From an uncultured Phocaeicola sp. (GTDB lineage Bacteria; Bacteroidota; Bacteroidia; Bacteroidales; Bacteroidaceae), in assembly GCA_944321015.1 (NCBI GenBank), contig CALUJS010000013.1, positions 1 to 60,415 of the forward strand: DNA of 60,415 bases, given 5' to 3'. The notes beneath the pieces are model-generated. The model searched no databases, was not told the DNA's origin, and saw only the letters and a list, made by a program, of their open reading frames with translations. A program made the translations under genes and the position numbers. This document shows, piece by piece, positions 1 to 7,905 of this stretch (position 1 is its first letter; every line of letters starts with the position of its first letter).

Positions 1-72
1 TGCCCCTCGACTTGCATGTGTTAAGCCTGTAGCTAGCGTTCATCCTGAGCCAGGATCAAACTCTTCATTGTA
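1..72 (-). rRNA. rrs: 16S ribosomal RNA, 5' end only
   Basis: Read on the minus strand this begins AATGAAGAGTTTGATCCTGG and continues through the CTCAG and AACACATGCAAGTCGA blocks, the universal 5' end of bacterial 16S rRNA. Only about 70 nt lie in the window and the rest runs off the left edge. The exact mature 5' nucleotide is approximate. Confidence 0.97.
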
Positions 73-255
73 TATTTTCAGTTTCTTTTATTCCTTATGC
101 CCGGAATCGCTCCTCTTTATTGATTGACGTTGGCTTCATACCCTCCAAACAGCCTCTTTGCCAAGACCGTTCGGCTCTTGTACTACTTGTCTGTTCTTCA
201 TCATTTCAAGCTTCTCGGCTCCTCTTCAGGAGGCTTTCCTTATCGAAAGCGGATG

Positions 256-287
256 CAAAGGTAGAACGTTTGCGCGTTCCCTCCAAA
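256..287 (-). promoter_or_regulatory. rRNA operon promoter
   Basis: On the minus strand TTTG (284-287) is followed after 20 nt by TACCTTTG (256-263), matching the Bacteroidetes -33/-7 consensus TTTG / TAnnTTTG. Transcription would start near 249 and give a leader of about 175 nt before the 16S gene. Confidence 0.8.
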
Positions 288-376
288 CTTTTTCGACACA
301 TTTTTTCGAGAAATTTTTAGTAGTCGGGCTAACGCGCTAGCAAATAATATGTTATAGAACATGGTTTCTAAACATA

Positions 377-410
377 AAATCCGCCTGCCGGCGGCCCGAC
401 AGGCGGATTT
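377..410 (-). terminator. Intrinsic terminator of the recG operon
   Basis: An 11-bp perfect stem (AAATCCGCCTG at 377-387 with CAGGCGGATTT at 400-410) closes a GC-rich loop. On the minus strand it runs into a T-rich stretch. It lies downstream of recG and upstream of the rRNA promoter, so it separates the two units. The 22-bp repeat array at 522-637 lies before it and so within the recG 3' untranslated region. Confidence 0.7.
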
Positions 411-521
411 CAGGTCGCAGCGGGCTGCCGCCGCGCCGGAACGACCTTACAAATATACAATCGTTAACCGACGTTTACATTCTGTCACAAACAAAGAGAA
501 CAGCAAATGCTTGCAAGCAAA

Positions 522-637
522 TATATGGAGGCTGACAAGCGGGAATATGGGCGCTCGCGGCCGGGAATATGGACGCTTGCGAGCGAAGATATGAACGCTC
601 ACGGTCGGAAATATGAACGCTTACGAACGGAAATATC
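522..637 (+). repeat. 22-bp-period array, locus A (5 units plus partial)
   Basis: Five consecutive units start at 522, 544, 566, 588 and 610, exactly 22 bp apart, with a truncated sixth at 632. Each begins NATATG, has a CGCTYGCG-like core 2 nt later and usually ends CGG or CGA. A degenerate unit (500-521) precedes them. There are no open spacers, so this is not a CRISPR. The same family occurs at 11052-11161, 40097-40190 (inverted) and 56346-56433. The rest of the 411-717 gap holds no gene I can support. Confidence 0.85.
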
Positions 638-717
638 AGGTTGCGTGGTGCCTTCTAAATCAACCTAAAGACCAATGGTCGGGTCGAAACTGAACGTCAT
701 CGGCAACCGATGTCCGT

Positions 718-2814
718 CTATGAAATGGCCGCCCAATCGACGTTTGTCTTCCGAAGCGCCTTCAACTGCGCCCACAAGACGGCATTTTCCGGACGCGATT
801 CCGTCGGGTCTTCATCGATGACGGCACGGGCTATCTCGCGCACGAACTGCAACAGCTGGCCGTCACGGGCAATATCGGCTATGCGCAGGTCGAAAGCAAT
901 GCCACTCTGCTGCGTTCCCTCCAAGTCGCCCGGGCCGCGCAGTTTCAAATCGGCTTCCGCAATCTCAAAGCCATCGTTTGAGTTAACCATTATTTCTATG
1001 CGCTTACGCGTGTCTTCGGTCAGTTTATATCCGGTCACCAGAACGCAATAGGACTGATCGGCTCCACGTCCCACACGTCCGCGCAGCTGATGAAGTTGCG
1101 ACAATCCGAACCGTTCGGCATTCTCGACCACCATCACCGATGCATTGGGCACGTTCACACCGACCTCGATCACCGTCGTGGCTACCATGATTTGAGTCTC
1201 GCCACGGACAAAACGCTGCATTTCCGCATCTTTATCGGCCGGTTTCATCTTACCGTGAACCTTGCTCACTTGATATTCGGGGAATGCTTCACAGATGTGT
1301 CCATAGCCATCCTCCAGATTCTTCAAATCGCTCTTTTCGCTCTCTTGAATAAGAGGATAGACAATGTACACCTGACGTCCGTCTCGTATCTGCCCGCGGA
1401 TGAAGGCATAAAGATTCTCCCGACGATTGTCAAACTGATGGATGGTCCGTATCGGTTTCCGGCCCGGAGGCAATTCGTCGATGACCGACACGTCCAGGTC
1501 GCCGTAAAGCGTCATGGCCAACGTGCGGGGAATGGGCGTGGCCGTCATGACCAACACATGAGGCGGACGCGTATTCTTATTCCACAGCTTGGCGCGCTGA
1601 GCCACCCCGAAACGATGTTGCTCGTCGATGACCACCATGCCCAACGAAGCAAAATTGACCGTGTCCTCGAGCACCGCGTGCGTACCTATTAATATATGTA
1701 CCTCGCCCAACGTCAGCCCGCGCAGTATTTCCTCGCGCTTCTTTCCCTTCACCGAACCGGTAAGCAACTCCACACGCACGGGCATTTCGCCCAGAAACCT
1801 ACGCAGCGTTTCGTAATGTTGCGAGGCCAGAATCTCGGTCGGAGCCATCAGGCAGGCCTGATAGCCATTGTCCAGCGCGATAAGCATACACATCAGGGCG
1901 ACGAGCGTTTTCCCGCTGCCCACATCGCCCTGCAGCAGACGATTCATCTGACGCCCGCTGCCCACATCGCGACGTATCTCCCTGATGACGCGCTTCTGAG
2001 CTCCGGTCAGTTCAAAAGGCAGATAATGAGAATAAAAAGTGTTGAACATCTCCCCCACCCGCGCGAACACAAAACCCCGATACTTGCGTATGCGCTCCTT
2101 GGCATAGCGCAGGATGCCGAGCTGCACGTAAAACAGTTCCTCGAATTTCAGCCTGTACTGCGCCCGGCGAAGCTGTTCGGGCGTACGGGGAAAATGGATG
2201 CAGCGCAAGGCCTCGTCGAGCGGCATCAAATGGTGTTTCTCCACCAACCAGGCCGGAAGCGTTTCCGCCAGCGGCTCTTTCAAAAGCGCGAAAAGATTGG
2301 CCTCCAATTTGGCCAGAGCATGCGAATTGAGCCCGGCGCGCTTCATCCGTTCGGTCGTATTATAATAAGGTTGCATTCCCATCTCCGAGAATACCACGCC
2401 CTCGGCCGGGTCGATGTCGGGATGGGCCACATTGATACGACCGTTGAAGATAGTGGGCTTGCCAAAGACCACATACTCCACATGGGCCTTATAGCGTCCG
2501 AGCAGATACTTGATGCCTTGGAACCAGACAAGATCGATCACGCCCGTTCCATCCGAAAAATGAGCGACCAATCGGCGCTGACGTCCTTCACCAAAGGTTT
2601 CAAGGCTAAGTATTTCCCCCTTCAGCTGGATGTAAGGCATGTTGCCGTCTATCTCACAGATGCGATACAGACGGCTGCGGTCTACATATTTATATGGAAA
2701 ATAATAAAGCAGGTCGTGCAAACTATGGATGGCCAGTTCCTTGTTGAGAATGGCTGCACGCTGGGGCCCTACCCCGGGCAAATACTGAATGTCGCGCGAA
2801 GTCAAATCGAACAT
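718..2814 (-). CDS. recG: ATP-dependent DNA helicase RecG
   Basis: A 698-aa superfamily 2 helicase that reverses stalled replication forks and migrates Holliday junctions in the cytoplasm. The N-terminal part is the RecG wedge/OB region. The helicase core shows Walker A GDVGSGKT, the DEQH box within [15 protein letters not shown], and the RecG C-terminal motif QLRGRVGRG. Length is normal for the family. It is the last gene of the pdxJ-to-recG operon, and its start overlaps the end of ispD by 13 bp, suggesting translational coupling. The strong hairpin at 377-410 follows it. Confidence 0.97.
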   Translation of the reverse strand: MFDLTSRDIQYLPGVGPQRAAILNKELAIHSLHDLLYYFPYKYVDRSRLYRICEIDGNMPYIQLKGEILSLETFGEGRQRRLVAHFSDGTGVIDLVWFQGIKYLLGRYKAHVEYVVFGKPTIFNGRINVAHPDIDPAEGVVFSEMGMQPYYNTTERMKRAGLNSHALAKLEANLFALLKEPLAETLPAWLVEKHHLMPLDEALRCIHFPRTPEQLRRAQYRLKFEELFYVQLGILRYAKERIRKYRGFVFARVGEMFNTFYSHYLPFELTGAQKRVIREIRRDVGSGRQMNRLLQGDVGSGKTLVALMCMLIALDNGYQACLMAPTEILASQHYETLRRFLGEMPVRVELLTGSVKGKKREEILRGLTLGEVHILIGTHAVLEDTVNFASLGMVVIDEQHRFGVAQRAKLWNKNTRPPHVLVMTATPIPRTLAMTLYGDLDVSVIDELPPGRKPIRTIHQFDNRRENLYAFIRGQIRDGRQVYIVYPLIQESEKSDLKNLEDGYGHICEAFPEYQVSKVHGKMKPADKDAEMQRFVRGETQIMVATTVIEVGVNVPNASVMVVENAERFGLSQLHQLRGRVGRGADQSYCVLVTGYKLTEDTRKRIEIMVNSNDGFEIAEADLKLRGPGDLEGTQQSGIAFDLRIADIARDGQLLQFVREIARAVIDEDPTESRPENAVLWAQLKALRKTNVDWAAIS

Positions 2815-3476
2815 CCCGTCAAAGCTTCTGCCACTCTGATGTCAAAAGGGGTGGTTATCTTGATGTTTTCGCGGTTGCCCTGCACAAGCGACACGGGCAC
2901 TCCCATAGCTTCCACCACGGAAGCATCGTCGGTAAACGCCTCGGTATAAGGCTGAAGATAAGCCTTCTTCAGCAAACCGACAGCAAACACCTGCGGAGTC
3001 TGCACCAGTTTGTAATCGGCACGGTTTACCGTTGTGCTACGTCCGTCAATTGTTAAATGGCGAACCGTTTCCACCACGTCGACAACGGGAATGACAGCTC
3101 CGCGCGTTTCCGCCTCATGATAACATGCGGCTATGACCTCCCGTGCCACAAACGGGCGCACACCGTCATGCACTCCCACCAACCCGTCGTCATCGACCAA
3201 TTCCAAGCCGTTTTTCACGGAATGAAAACGTGTCTTTCCCCCGTCGGCCACACGATGGGGAATCGCAAAGGCATGATTGTGGCACAACTCCTGCCAATAA
3301 GCCTGTTGCTCGGCAGGCAGCACCACAATCATTTCCAACGCTTCATCATAGGCGCGAAAGGCCTCCATCGTGCGCATCAGTACTGGTTTCCCTCCGACAG
3401 GAAGAAACTGCTTGGGCACCTCTGTGCCCATGCGCAAACCTTTGCCTCCGGCTACTATGATGACGTACTTCTTCAT
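2802..3476 (-). CDS. ispD: 2-C-methyl-D-erythritol 4-phosphate cytidylyltransferase
   Basis: A 224-aa nucleotidyltransferase that joins CTP to MEP in the non-mevalonate isoprenoid pathway. The N-terminus carries the nucleotide-binding signature [17 protein letters not shown], followed by [23 protein letters not shown] and the downstream TPQVF and DDASVVE stretches are typical IspD elements. Length is normal. The start overlaps the end of the DJ-1-like gene by 4 bp and the end overlaps recG, so it is embedded in the operon. Confidence 0.95.
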   Translation of the reverse strand: MKKYVIIVAGGKGLRMGTEVPKQFLPVGGKPVLMRTMEAFRAYDEALEMIVVLPAEQQAYWQELCHNHAFAIPHRVADGGKTRFHSVKNGLELVDDDGLVGVHDGVRPFVAREVIAACYHEAETRGAVIPVVDVVETVRHLTIDGRSTTVNRADYKLVQTPQVFAVGLLKKAYLQPYTEAFTDDASVVEAMGVPVSLVQGNRENIKITTPFDIRVAEALTGCSI

Positions 3477-4024
3477 GCCAACAACATTCCGGCCTTTACT
3501 TCACCGGCCTTAGCCTCGCCGGCCAATTTGGCAACAATGGCTAAAGCAAAATCAAAAGCTGCGCCGGGACCTTTTCCGGTGATGAAGTTGGCATCTTGTT
3601 CCACCATGGCTCCGGTGGGCTGAGCGCCTTCCATGTATTGCTCAAAACCGGGATAACAAGTGGCGCAACGTCCTTTCAACAGACCCAACCGGCCATACAC
3701 CATGGGAGCCGCACAGATAGCCGCCAACGGACGGGAAGCCGCACCAAAGTCCAAAATAAGACCACGCAATCCTTCGTGTGCTGCCAGATTGGTCGCACCG
3801 GGAAGTCCGCCCGGAAGCACCAACATTTCGGCATCGGCACCGATGAGGGCAGCGTCAAACAGCATATCGGCCTTGACACCGACGCCATGAGCGCCCGACA
3901 CACACTCGTTACCCGTCACAGACACGGTCTTGACACTCAAACCGGCACGACGAAGAATATCGACTACTGACAAAGCTTCGACTTCCTCGAAACCCTCAGC
4001 CAAAAACAAATAAACATTTCCCAT
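3473..4024 (-). CDS. DJ-1/PfpI family protein (YajL/ThiJ-like)
   Basis: About 183 aa starting at [18 protein letters not shown]. The longer upstream reading would overlap tonB, and this ATG lies 4 bp after the tonB stop, so I chose it. The family fold is a flavodoxin-like sandwich with a nucleophilic cysteine at the nucleophile elbow, here in [12 protein letters not shown]. An acidic residue near the N-terminus (EGFEEVE) matches the family's conserved Glu. Members act as chaperones or deglycase/glyoxalase-like enzymes, and the exact activity cannot be read from sequence. It sits between tonB and ispD with tight spacing. Confidence 0.9.
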   Translation of the reverse strand: MGNVYLFLAEGFEEVEALSVVDILRRAGLSVKTVSVTGNECVSGAHGVGVKADMLFDAALIGADAEMLVLPGGLPGATNLAAHEGLRGLILDFGAASRPLAAICAAPMVYGRLGLLKGRCATCYPGFEQYMEGAQPTGAMVEQDANFITGKGPGAAFDFALAIVAKLAGEAKAGEVKAGMLLA

Positions 4025-4028
4025 AGCT

Positions 4029-4868
4029 CTATCGCAGTTTAAAATAATACGTAATTGTTCCCGATTGATTGTTGACTCCGTCCACCACATTAAAACGCGC
4101 CTTGCGAGCCGCTTCTTCCGCTGCCCGTCGCAAAGCCGTGCTCATGGTGTTGGTTCGTTTGTTGATGCTGGTACTAATGACCCGCCCGGCGGGATTCACA
4201 ACGATCGTGACCACCACGCGCCCTTCATCCTGTACATTGTAAACAGGCACCGGAAGCGAACCGGTCAGAGAGCGTCCATTCAAATCCCAACTGCCCACTC
4301 CGCCCACACCCGTGGACTTCCCGGCATTACTGTTGCCCGTGGGACTACCCTGAATGCCGGTGCCTGAAGTTCCGGTACCGCGATTCCCCATGCTTGTACC
4401 TTTGCCGAAAGCGCCTGCTATCTTCTGCGCGGCTTCTTCTGCTGCGGCCTTTTCTGCGGCAGCCCGTTTCTCGGCAGCCAACTGCTCCGCTGTTTTTTCC
4501 GGCTGACGTTCCTGTTTGTCGGGACGACGCTCCGACGGCGCCTTGCTTTCGGGCTTTGCCTGTTTCTTCTCCGTTTCCATGGATACCGTTTCCTCCATGT
4601 CCTGCGTCAATAGACCTTGTTCGGAGGTCGTTTCTTCAACAACGGGTTCGGGAGCAGCTTCGGGTCGCACGTCGCCCATCACATCCACTTCGGTCAGCGT
4701 ATAAGGGTCGGAATCGCCTTGGGAAAGTTCTGCTGTACCCAGCATCACAGGCACTCCACTCTCTGTCTCCGGTCTCACGGCACGTATGGAGACAAGAAAC
4801 AACACGAGCAGGGCGATAAGATGCACTACCACCGTACCTATAATCCCTTGCAGACGATTACTCTTCAT
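4029..4868 (-). CDS. tonB: TonB family energy transducer
   Basis: A 279-aa inner-membrane protein spanning the periplasm. It has one N-terminal membrane anchor (about residues 9-28), a Glu/Lys/Ala-rich coiled coil (about 85-150), a Gly/Ser/Thr-rich linker, and a C-terminal TonB-like domain with GRVVVTIVVNPAGRV and a final aromatic YYFKLR. TonB passes proton-motive energy to outer-membrane receptors. It follows exbB and exbD with no gap after exbD, forming a full ExbB-ExbD-TonB set. The glycine-rich linker replaces the Pro-Lys stretch of enterobacterial TonB, as is common in Bacteroidetes. Confidence 0.88.
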   Translation of the reverse strand: MKSNRLQGIIGTVVVHLIALLVLFLVSIRAVRPETESGVPVMLGTAELSQGDSDPYTLTEVDVMGDVRPEAAPEPVVEETTSEQGLLTQDMEETVSMETEKKQAKPESKAPSERRPDKQERQPEKTAEQLAAEKRAAAEKAAAEEAAQKIAGAFGKGTSMGNRGTGTSGTGIQGSPTGNSNAGKSTGVGGVGSWDLNGRSLTGSLPVPVYNVQDEGRVVVTIVVNPAGRVISTSINKRTNTMSTALRRAAEEAARKARFNVVDGVNNQSGTITYYFKLR

Positions 4869-5282
4869 TTATTTCTCCGGTGGGCGCGTAGCCAACACCA
4901 TTTTATATTGGTTTTCATTCGCAATATTCAACACCCGCACGATTTCCCGATATGGCACCGATTCATCGGCGTACAGCGCCACGTACATCTCCGGCTCACG
5001 CTCTGCACAAGTTCTCAGGAATTCGGGCAGTTCATCGAGCGTAACAGGCATTTCAGCCTCATTGCCGAACCCGGCATAATAATTCAGTTCCTTATCGATG
5101 ATGACCCGCGTCAACGGCTTGGCCGATGTCTGCTGTTTGCCTTGAGGCAGCAACACCTTGATGGCGTTAGGCGACACCATTGTAGAGGTTATCATGAAGA
5201 ATATCAGTAACAAGAAAATGATATCCGTCATGGAGGCCATACTGAATGTGGCCGATATGCGGGTTTTACGTTTCAGTGCCAT
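4869..5282 (-). CDS. exbD: Biopolymer transporter ExbD
   Basis: A 137-aa single-pass inner-membrane protein. The N-terminus ISATFSMASMTDIIFLLLIFFMI is the ExbD/TolR helix with its conserved proton-path Asp in MTDIIF. A periplasmic domain follows. It partners the upstream ExbB and abuts tonB directly (stop at 4869, next start at 4868). The order exbB-exbD-tonB supports one energising complex. Confidence 0.95.
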   Translation of the reverse strand: MALKRKTRISATFSMASMTDIIFLLLIFFMITSTMVSPNAIKVLLPQGKQQTSAKPLTRVIIDKELNYYAGFGNEAEMPVTLDELPEFLRTCAEREPEMYVALYADESVPYREIVRVLNIANENQYKMVLATRPPEK

Positions 5283-5287
5283 TGCCG

Positions 5288-6022
5288 TCAGTCTTTAACG
5301 GGTTCATTGAGCAAGTCCATAAAGGCCAGCGTATTGGCCTCCAGCTTATTGACCACGGTATCAACCTTTGCCACCAGATAGTTGTAAGCAAAGAGCGAAG
5401 GGATGCCGACGATAAGTCCGCCCACTGTGGTAATCATGGCTTCGTAGATGCCGCTCGACAGCAGGGTGATGTCAATGTTGTTGCCCGCATTGGCCATGTC
5501 CCAGAAAGCCGTAACCATACCGGTTACCGTACCCAGAAAGCCCAACATGGGAGCACCACCGGCCACCGTGGCAATAACCGGCAAACGGCGTTCCAACCGG
5601 CCTACTTCGATGTTTCCGGCATTCTCGATGGCTGCCTGTACATCGGCTGCCGGACGTCCGATGCGCATTATACCTTTCTCTATCATGCGCGCTCCCGGCG
5701 TGTTGACCATGCGGCAGTAGTTAATGGCCGACTTCAGTTCGCCACTCTGAATATAGTCGCGCATACGCTCCAAAAACAACGGGTCTTCCTTCTCCGCCTT
5801 GCGAATCACAGCCCAACGTTCAAAGAACACATACACACACAACACGGACAGCACGGCAAGGACAATCATTATCCATCCGCCTTTCATGGCCATGTCCCAC
5901 AGGTTCATTTCCGGTTCGGCGGTCGTCACGGGCGTCAAAACCGGATTGTCAGAGCTTACAGCCGCAGCCACACCTTGGGCCGCTTGTGCCAAAACAAGTG
6001 CTATATTCATGAGCGAAGGCAT
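5288..6022 (-). CDS. exbB: MotA/TolQ/ExbB proton channel protein
   Basis: A 244-aa inner-membrane protein with three predicted membrane helices: about residues 50-70, then two in the C-terminal half around [19 protein letters not shown] and [18 protein letters not shown]. The motif [10 protein letters not shown] is typical of the ExbB/TolQ family. The cytoplasmic loop lies between helices one and two. The start overlaps the pdxJ end by 16 bp, so translation is probably coupled. It forms the proton channel with ExbD. Confidence 0.95.
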   Translation of the reverse strand: MPSLMNIALVLAQAAQGVAAAVSSDNPVLTPVTTAEPEMNLWDMAMKGGWIMIVLAVLSVLCVYVFFERWAVIRKAEKEDPLFLERMRDYIQSGELKSAINYCRMVNTPGARMIEKGIMRIGRPAADVQAAIENAGNIEVGRLERRLPVIATVAGGAPMLGFLGTVTGMVTAFWDMANAGNNIDITLLSSGIYEAMITTVGGLIVGIPSLFAYNYLVAKVDTVVNKLEANTLAFMDLLNEPVKD

Positions 6023-6723
6023 TTTTTATATTCATCAATGGTGGTTTTCAGACCCAGATAGAGCGCGTCGCATATCAACGCATGACCAATGGAAACTTCA
6101 TCAAGCCAGGGAATCTGCTGATGGAAGTAAGCCAGATTGTCCAGACTCAAATCATGTCCGGCATTCAGTCCCAAACCCAGCGAACGTGCCCTGCGCGCAG
6201 CCTCAACGAAAGGCGCCACAGCCTGCTCGCGGTCAGAAGGATAGAGCGAAGCATAAGGTTCCGTGTACAGCTCCACCCGATCGGTTCCGGCTTTGGCCGC
6301 ATAATCGAGCAATTCCAGGTCGGTATCCACGAACACCGATGTGCGGATGCCGGCTTTCTTGAAAGCGTCAATCACATCGACAAGAAAGTCAAAATGGGTC
6401 CTTGTGTCCCATCCGGCATTGGAGGTCAGCTGTTCCGGTTTGTCGGGCACAAGCGTCACCTGCGTAGGCTTTACCTTCAGCACCAAGTCTATGAATTCCT
6501 TACTCGGATAGCCCTCGATGTTGAACTCCGTACGGAGCACACCGCACAAGTCCAACACGTCCGTCCGGCGAATATGCCGCTCGTCGGGACGCGGATGCAC
6601 CGTGATGCCGTCGGCCCCGAACGATTCACAATCCAATGCCACTTTCACCACATCGGGATTATTGCCACCTCTGGCATTGCGCAGCGTGGCTACCTTATTG
6701 ATGTTTACACTCAACTTTGTCAT
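6007..6723 (-). CDS. pdxJ: Pyridoxine 5'-phosphate synthase
   Basis: About 238 aa from [20 protein letters not shown]. An ATG 18 codons upstream exists but would place the start almost on the predicted transcription start. PdxJ condenses 1-deoxyxylulose 5-phosphate with 3-amino-2-oxopropyl phosphate to form the vitamin B6 vitamer. Family signatures visible are the N-terminal VNIDHVA-like [23 protein letters not shown], and [13 protein letters not shown] near the C-terminus. It is first in the operon that continues through exbB/exbD/tonB to recG. Confidence 0.97.
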   Translation of the reverse strand: MTKLSVNINKVATLRNARGGNNPDVVKVALDCESFGADGITVHPRPDERHIRRTDVLDLCGVLRTEFNIEGYPSKEFIDLVLKVKPTQVTLVPDKPEQLTSNAGWDTRTHFDFLVDVIDAFKKAGIRTSVFVDTDLELLDYAAKAGTDRVELYTEPYASLYPSDREQAVAPFVEAARRARSLGLGLNAGHDLSLDNLAYFHQQIPWLDEVSIGHALICDALYLGLKTTIDEYKKCLRS

Positions 6724-6752
6724 TGCTTCAATAGTCTGTTCTAAAAAAAGTG

Positions 6753-6760
6753 TATCTTTG
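6753..6760 (+). promoter_or_regulatory. Candidate -7 element for nadK
   Basis: TATCTTTG matches TAnnTTTG. No clear TTTG -33 element is present 19-21 nt upstream. Transcription would start near 6767 and give a leader of about 168 nt. It overlaps the opposing pdxJ promoter region. Confidence 0.45.
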
Positions 6761-6774
6761 CACTCAATCTTGTG

Positions 6775-6782
6775 CAAAAGTA
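6775..6782 (-). promoter_or_regulatory. Candidate -7 element for the pdxJ operon
   Basis: On the minus strand TACTTTTG matches TAnnTTTG. Transcription would begin near 6768, about 45 nt before the chosen pdxJ start. The -33 region is weak. It supports the internal ATG as the true pdxJ start. Confidence 0.5.
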
Positions 6783-6934
6783 ATAGATTCTACGGAATAG
6801 CACTCGTTTGCGCAAGAAAAGATGAATTCAAGATTCCGAGTTTTAAGTTTTTTAGCCGAACAATGACAACCGGCTTCGTGCTCCCCCGCAGCATCGGCCG
6901 CACCCACAAACCGACATCAAAACAAAGACATACT

Positions 6935-7804
6935 ATGCGATTCGTTCTATTTGGAAATACCTATCAGACCAAAAAGTCCACCCACATACAACAACTGCTG
7001 GCCACATTGCGCCGCATGAAAAACGAAGTCTACATCGACGCGTCCTTCTATAACTTCGTCAAGCAGGAACTCGAACTGCAATTCGAGCCCGACGGCATCT
7101 TTGAAGACGGCGACTTCGAGGCCGACATGGCCATCAGCATGGGCGGCGACGGCACATTTCTGAAAACAGCCAGCCGGATAGGGAACAAAAACATCCCCAT
7201 CCTGGGAGTCAACACGGGGCGGCTGGGCTTTCTGGCCGATGTCTCACCCGAAGAAATCGACAAGGCCTTCGCCGACATACTACACGGCTGCTACCACATC
7301 GAAGAGCGCAAGGTGTTGCAGCTGTCCTGCGAACCGCAAAACTTTAAAGGCTACCCCTTCGCTCTCAACGAAGTCTCGGTGCTCAAGCGGGATACCTCGT
7401 CCATGATAAGCATCCGCACCCAAGTGAACGGACAATACCTAACCACCTATCAGGCCGACGGACTGATTGTGGCCACGCCTACGGGCTCGACGGCCTATTC
7501 GCTCAGCGTGGGCGGCCCCATCATGATTCCCCAATCGGGCATATTGGCCATCACCGCCGTTGCGCCGCACAGCCTCAACATACGCCCCATCGTGGTGCGC
7601 GACGACAGTGTCATCACGCTCGACATCGAAAGCCGCAGCCACAACTTCCTTGTGTCCGTCGACGGACGCAGCGAAAGCCTCCACGAAGGGACACGGCTCA
7701 CCATACGCCGCGCGCCCTACACCGTCAAACTGGTTCAGCAGAACGGCCATTCGTTCATCAACACCCTGCGCGAAAAGATGATGTGGGGAGCCGACAAGCG
7801 TTAG
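6935..7804 (+). CDS. nadK: NAD kinase
   Basis: About 289 aa from [15 protein letters not shown], the usual length. The frame is open further upstream, but that extension would run back through the pdxJ promoter and start. NadK phosphorylates NAD to NADP. Diagnostic motifs are [11 protein letters not shown] (the GGDGT catalytic loop), [22 protein letters not shown] (the NE/D motif) and [15 protein letters not shown]. It is divergent from the pdxJ operon and followed by a terminator hairpin. Confidence 0.97.
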   Translation: MRFVLFGNTYQTKKSTHIQQLLATLRRMKNEVYIDASFYNFVKQELELQFEPDGIFEDGDFEADMAISMGGDGTFLKTASRIGNKNIPILGVNTGRLGFLADVSPEEIDKAFADILHGCYHIEERKVLQLSCEPQNFKGYPFALNEVSVLKRDTSSMISIRTQVNGQYLTTYQADGLIVATPTGSTAYSLSVGGPIMIPQSGILAITAVAPHSLNIRPIVVRDDSVITLDIESRSHNFLVSVDGRSESLHEGTRLTIRRAPYTVKLVQQNGHSFINTLREKMMWGADKR

Positions 7805-7831
7805 CCTGCCCGCCCATACGAACATAAGAAA

Positions 7832-7875
7832 GCGTGTGAGCGCGAGTTCCATACTCGCCGCCCACACGCCTTTAT
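7832..7875 (+). terminator. Terminator after nadK
   Basis: GCGTGTG (7832-7838) and GCGAG (7842-7846) pair with CTCGC (7854-7858) and CACACGC (7863-7869), followed by CTTTAT. The internal loop makes it imperfect. It lies between the convergent nadK and M16 peptidase genes and may serve both. Confidence 0.6.
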
Positions 7876-7905
7876 CATGTCCTCAGCGCGGAATGCGCCG
7901 TGTGC

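Noticed and set aside
522..637. CRISPR array
   Set aside because: Units abut with no spacers, the 22-bp unit drifts along its whole length, and no cas genes are in the window.
670..680. GACCAATGGTC hairpin as the recG terminator
   Set aside because: Short 4-bp stem and weak T-run; the 11-bp stem at 377-410 is far stronger.
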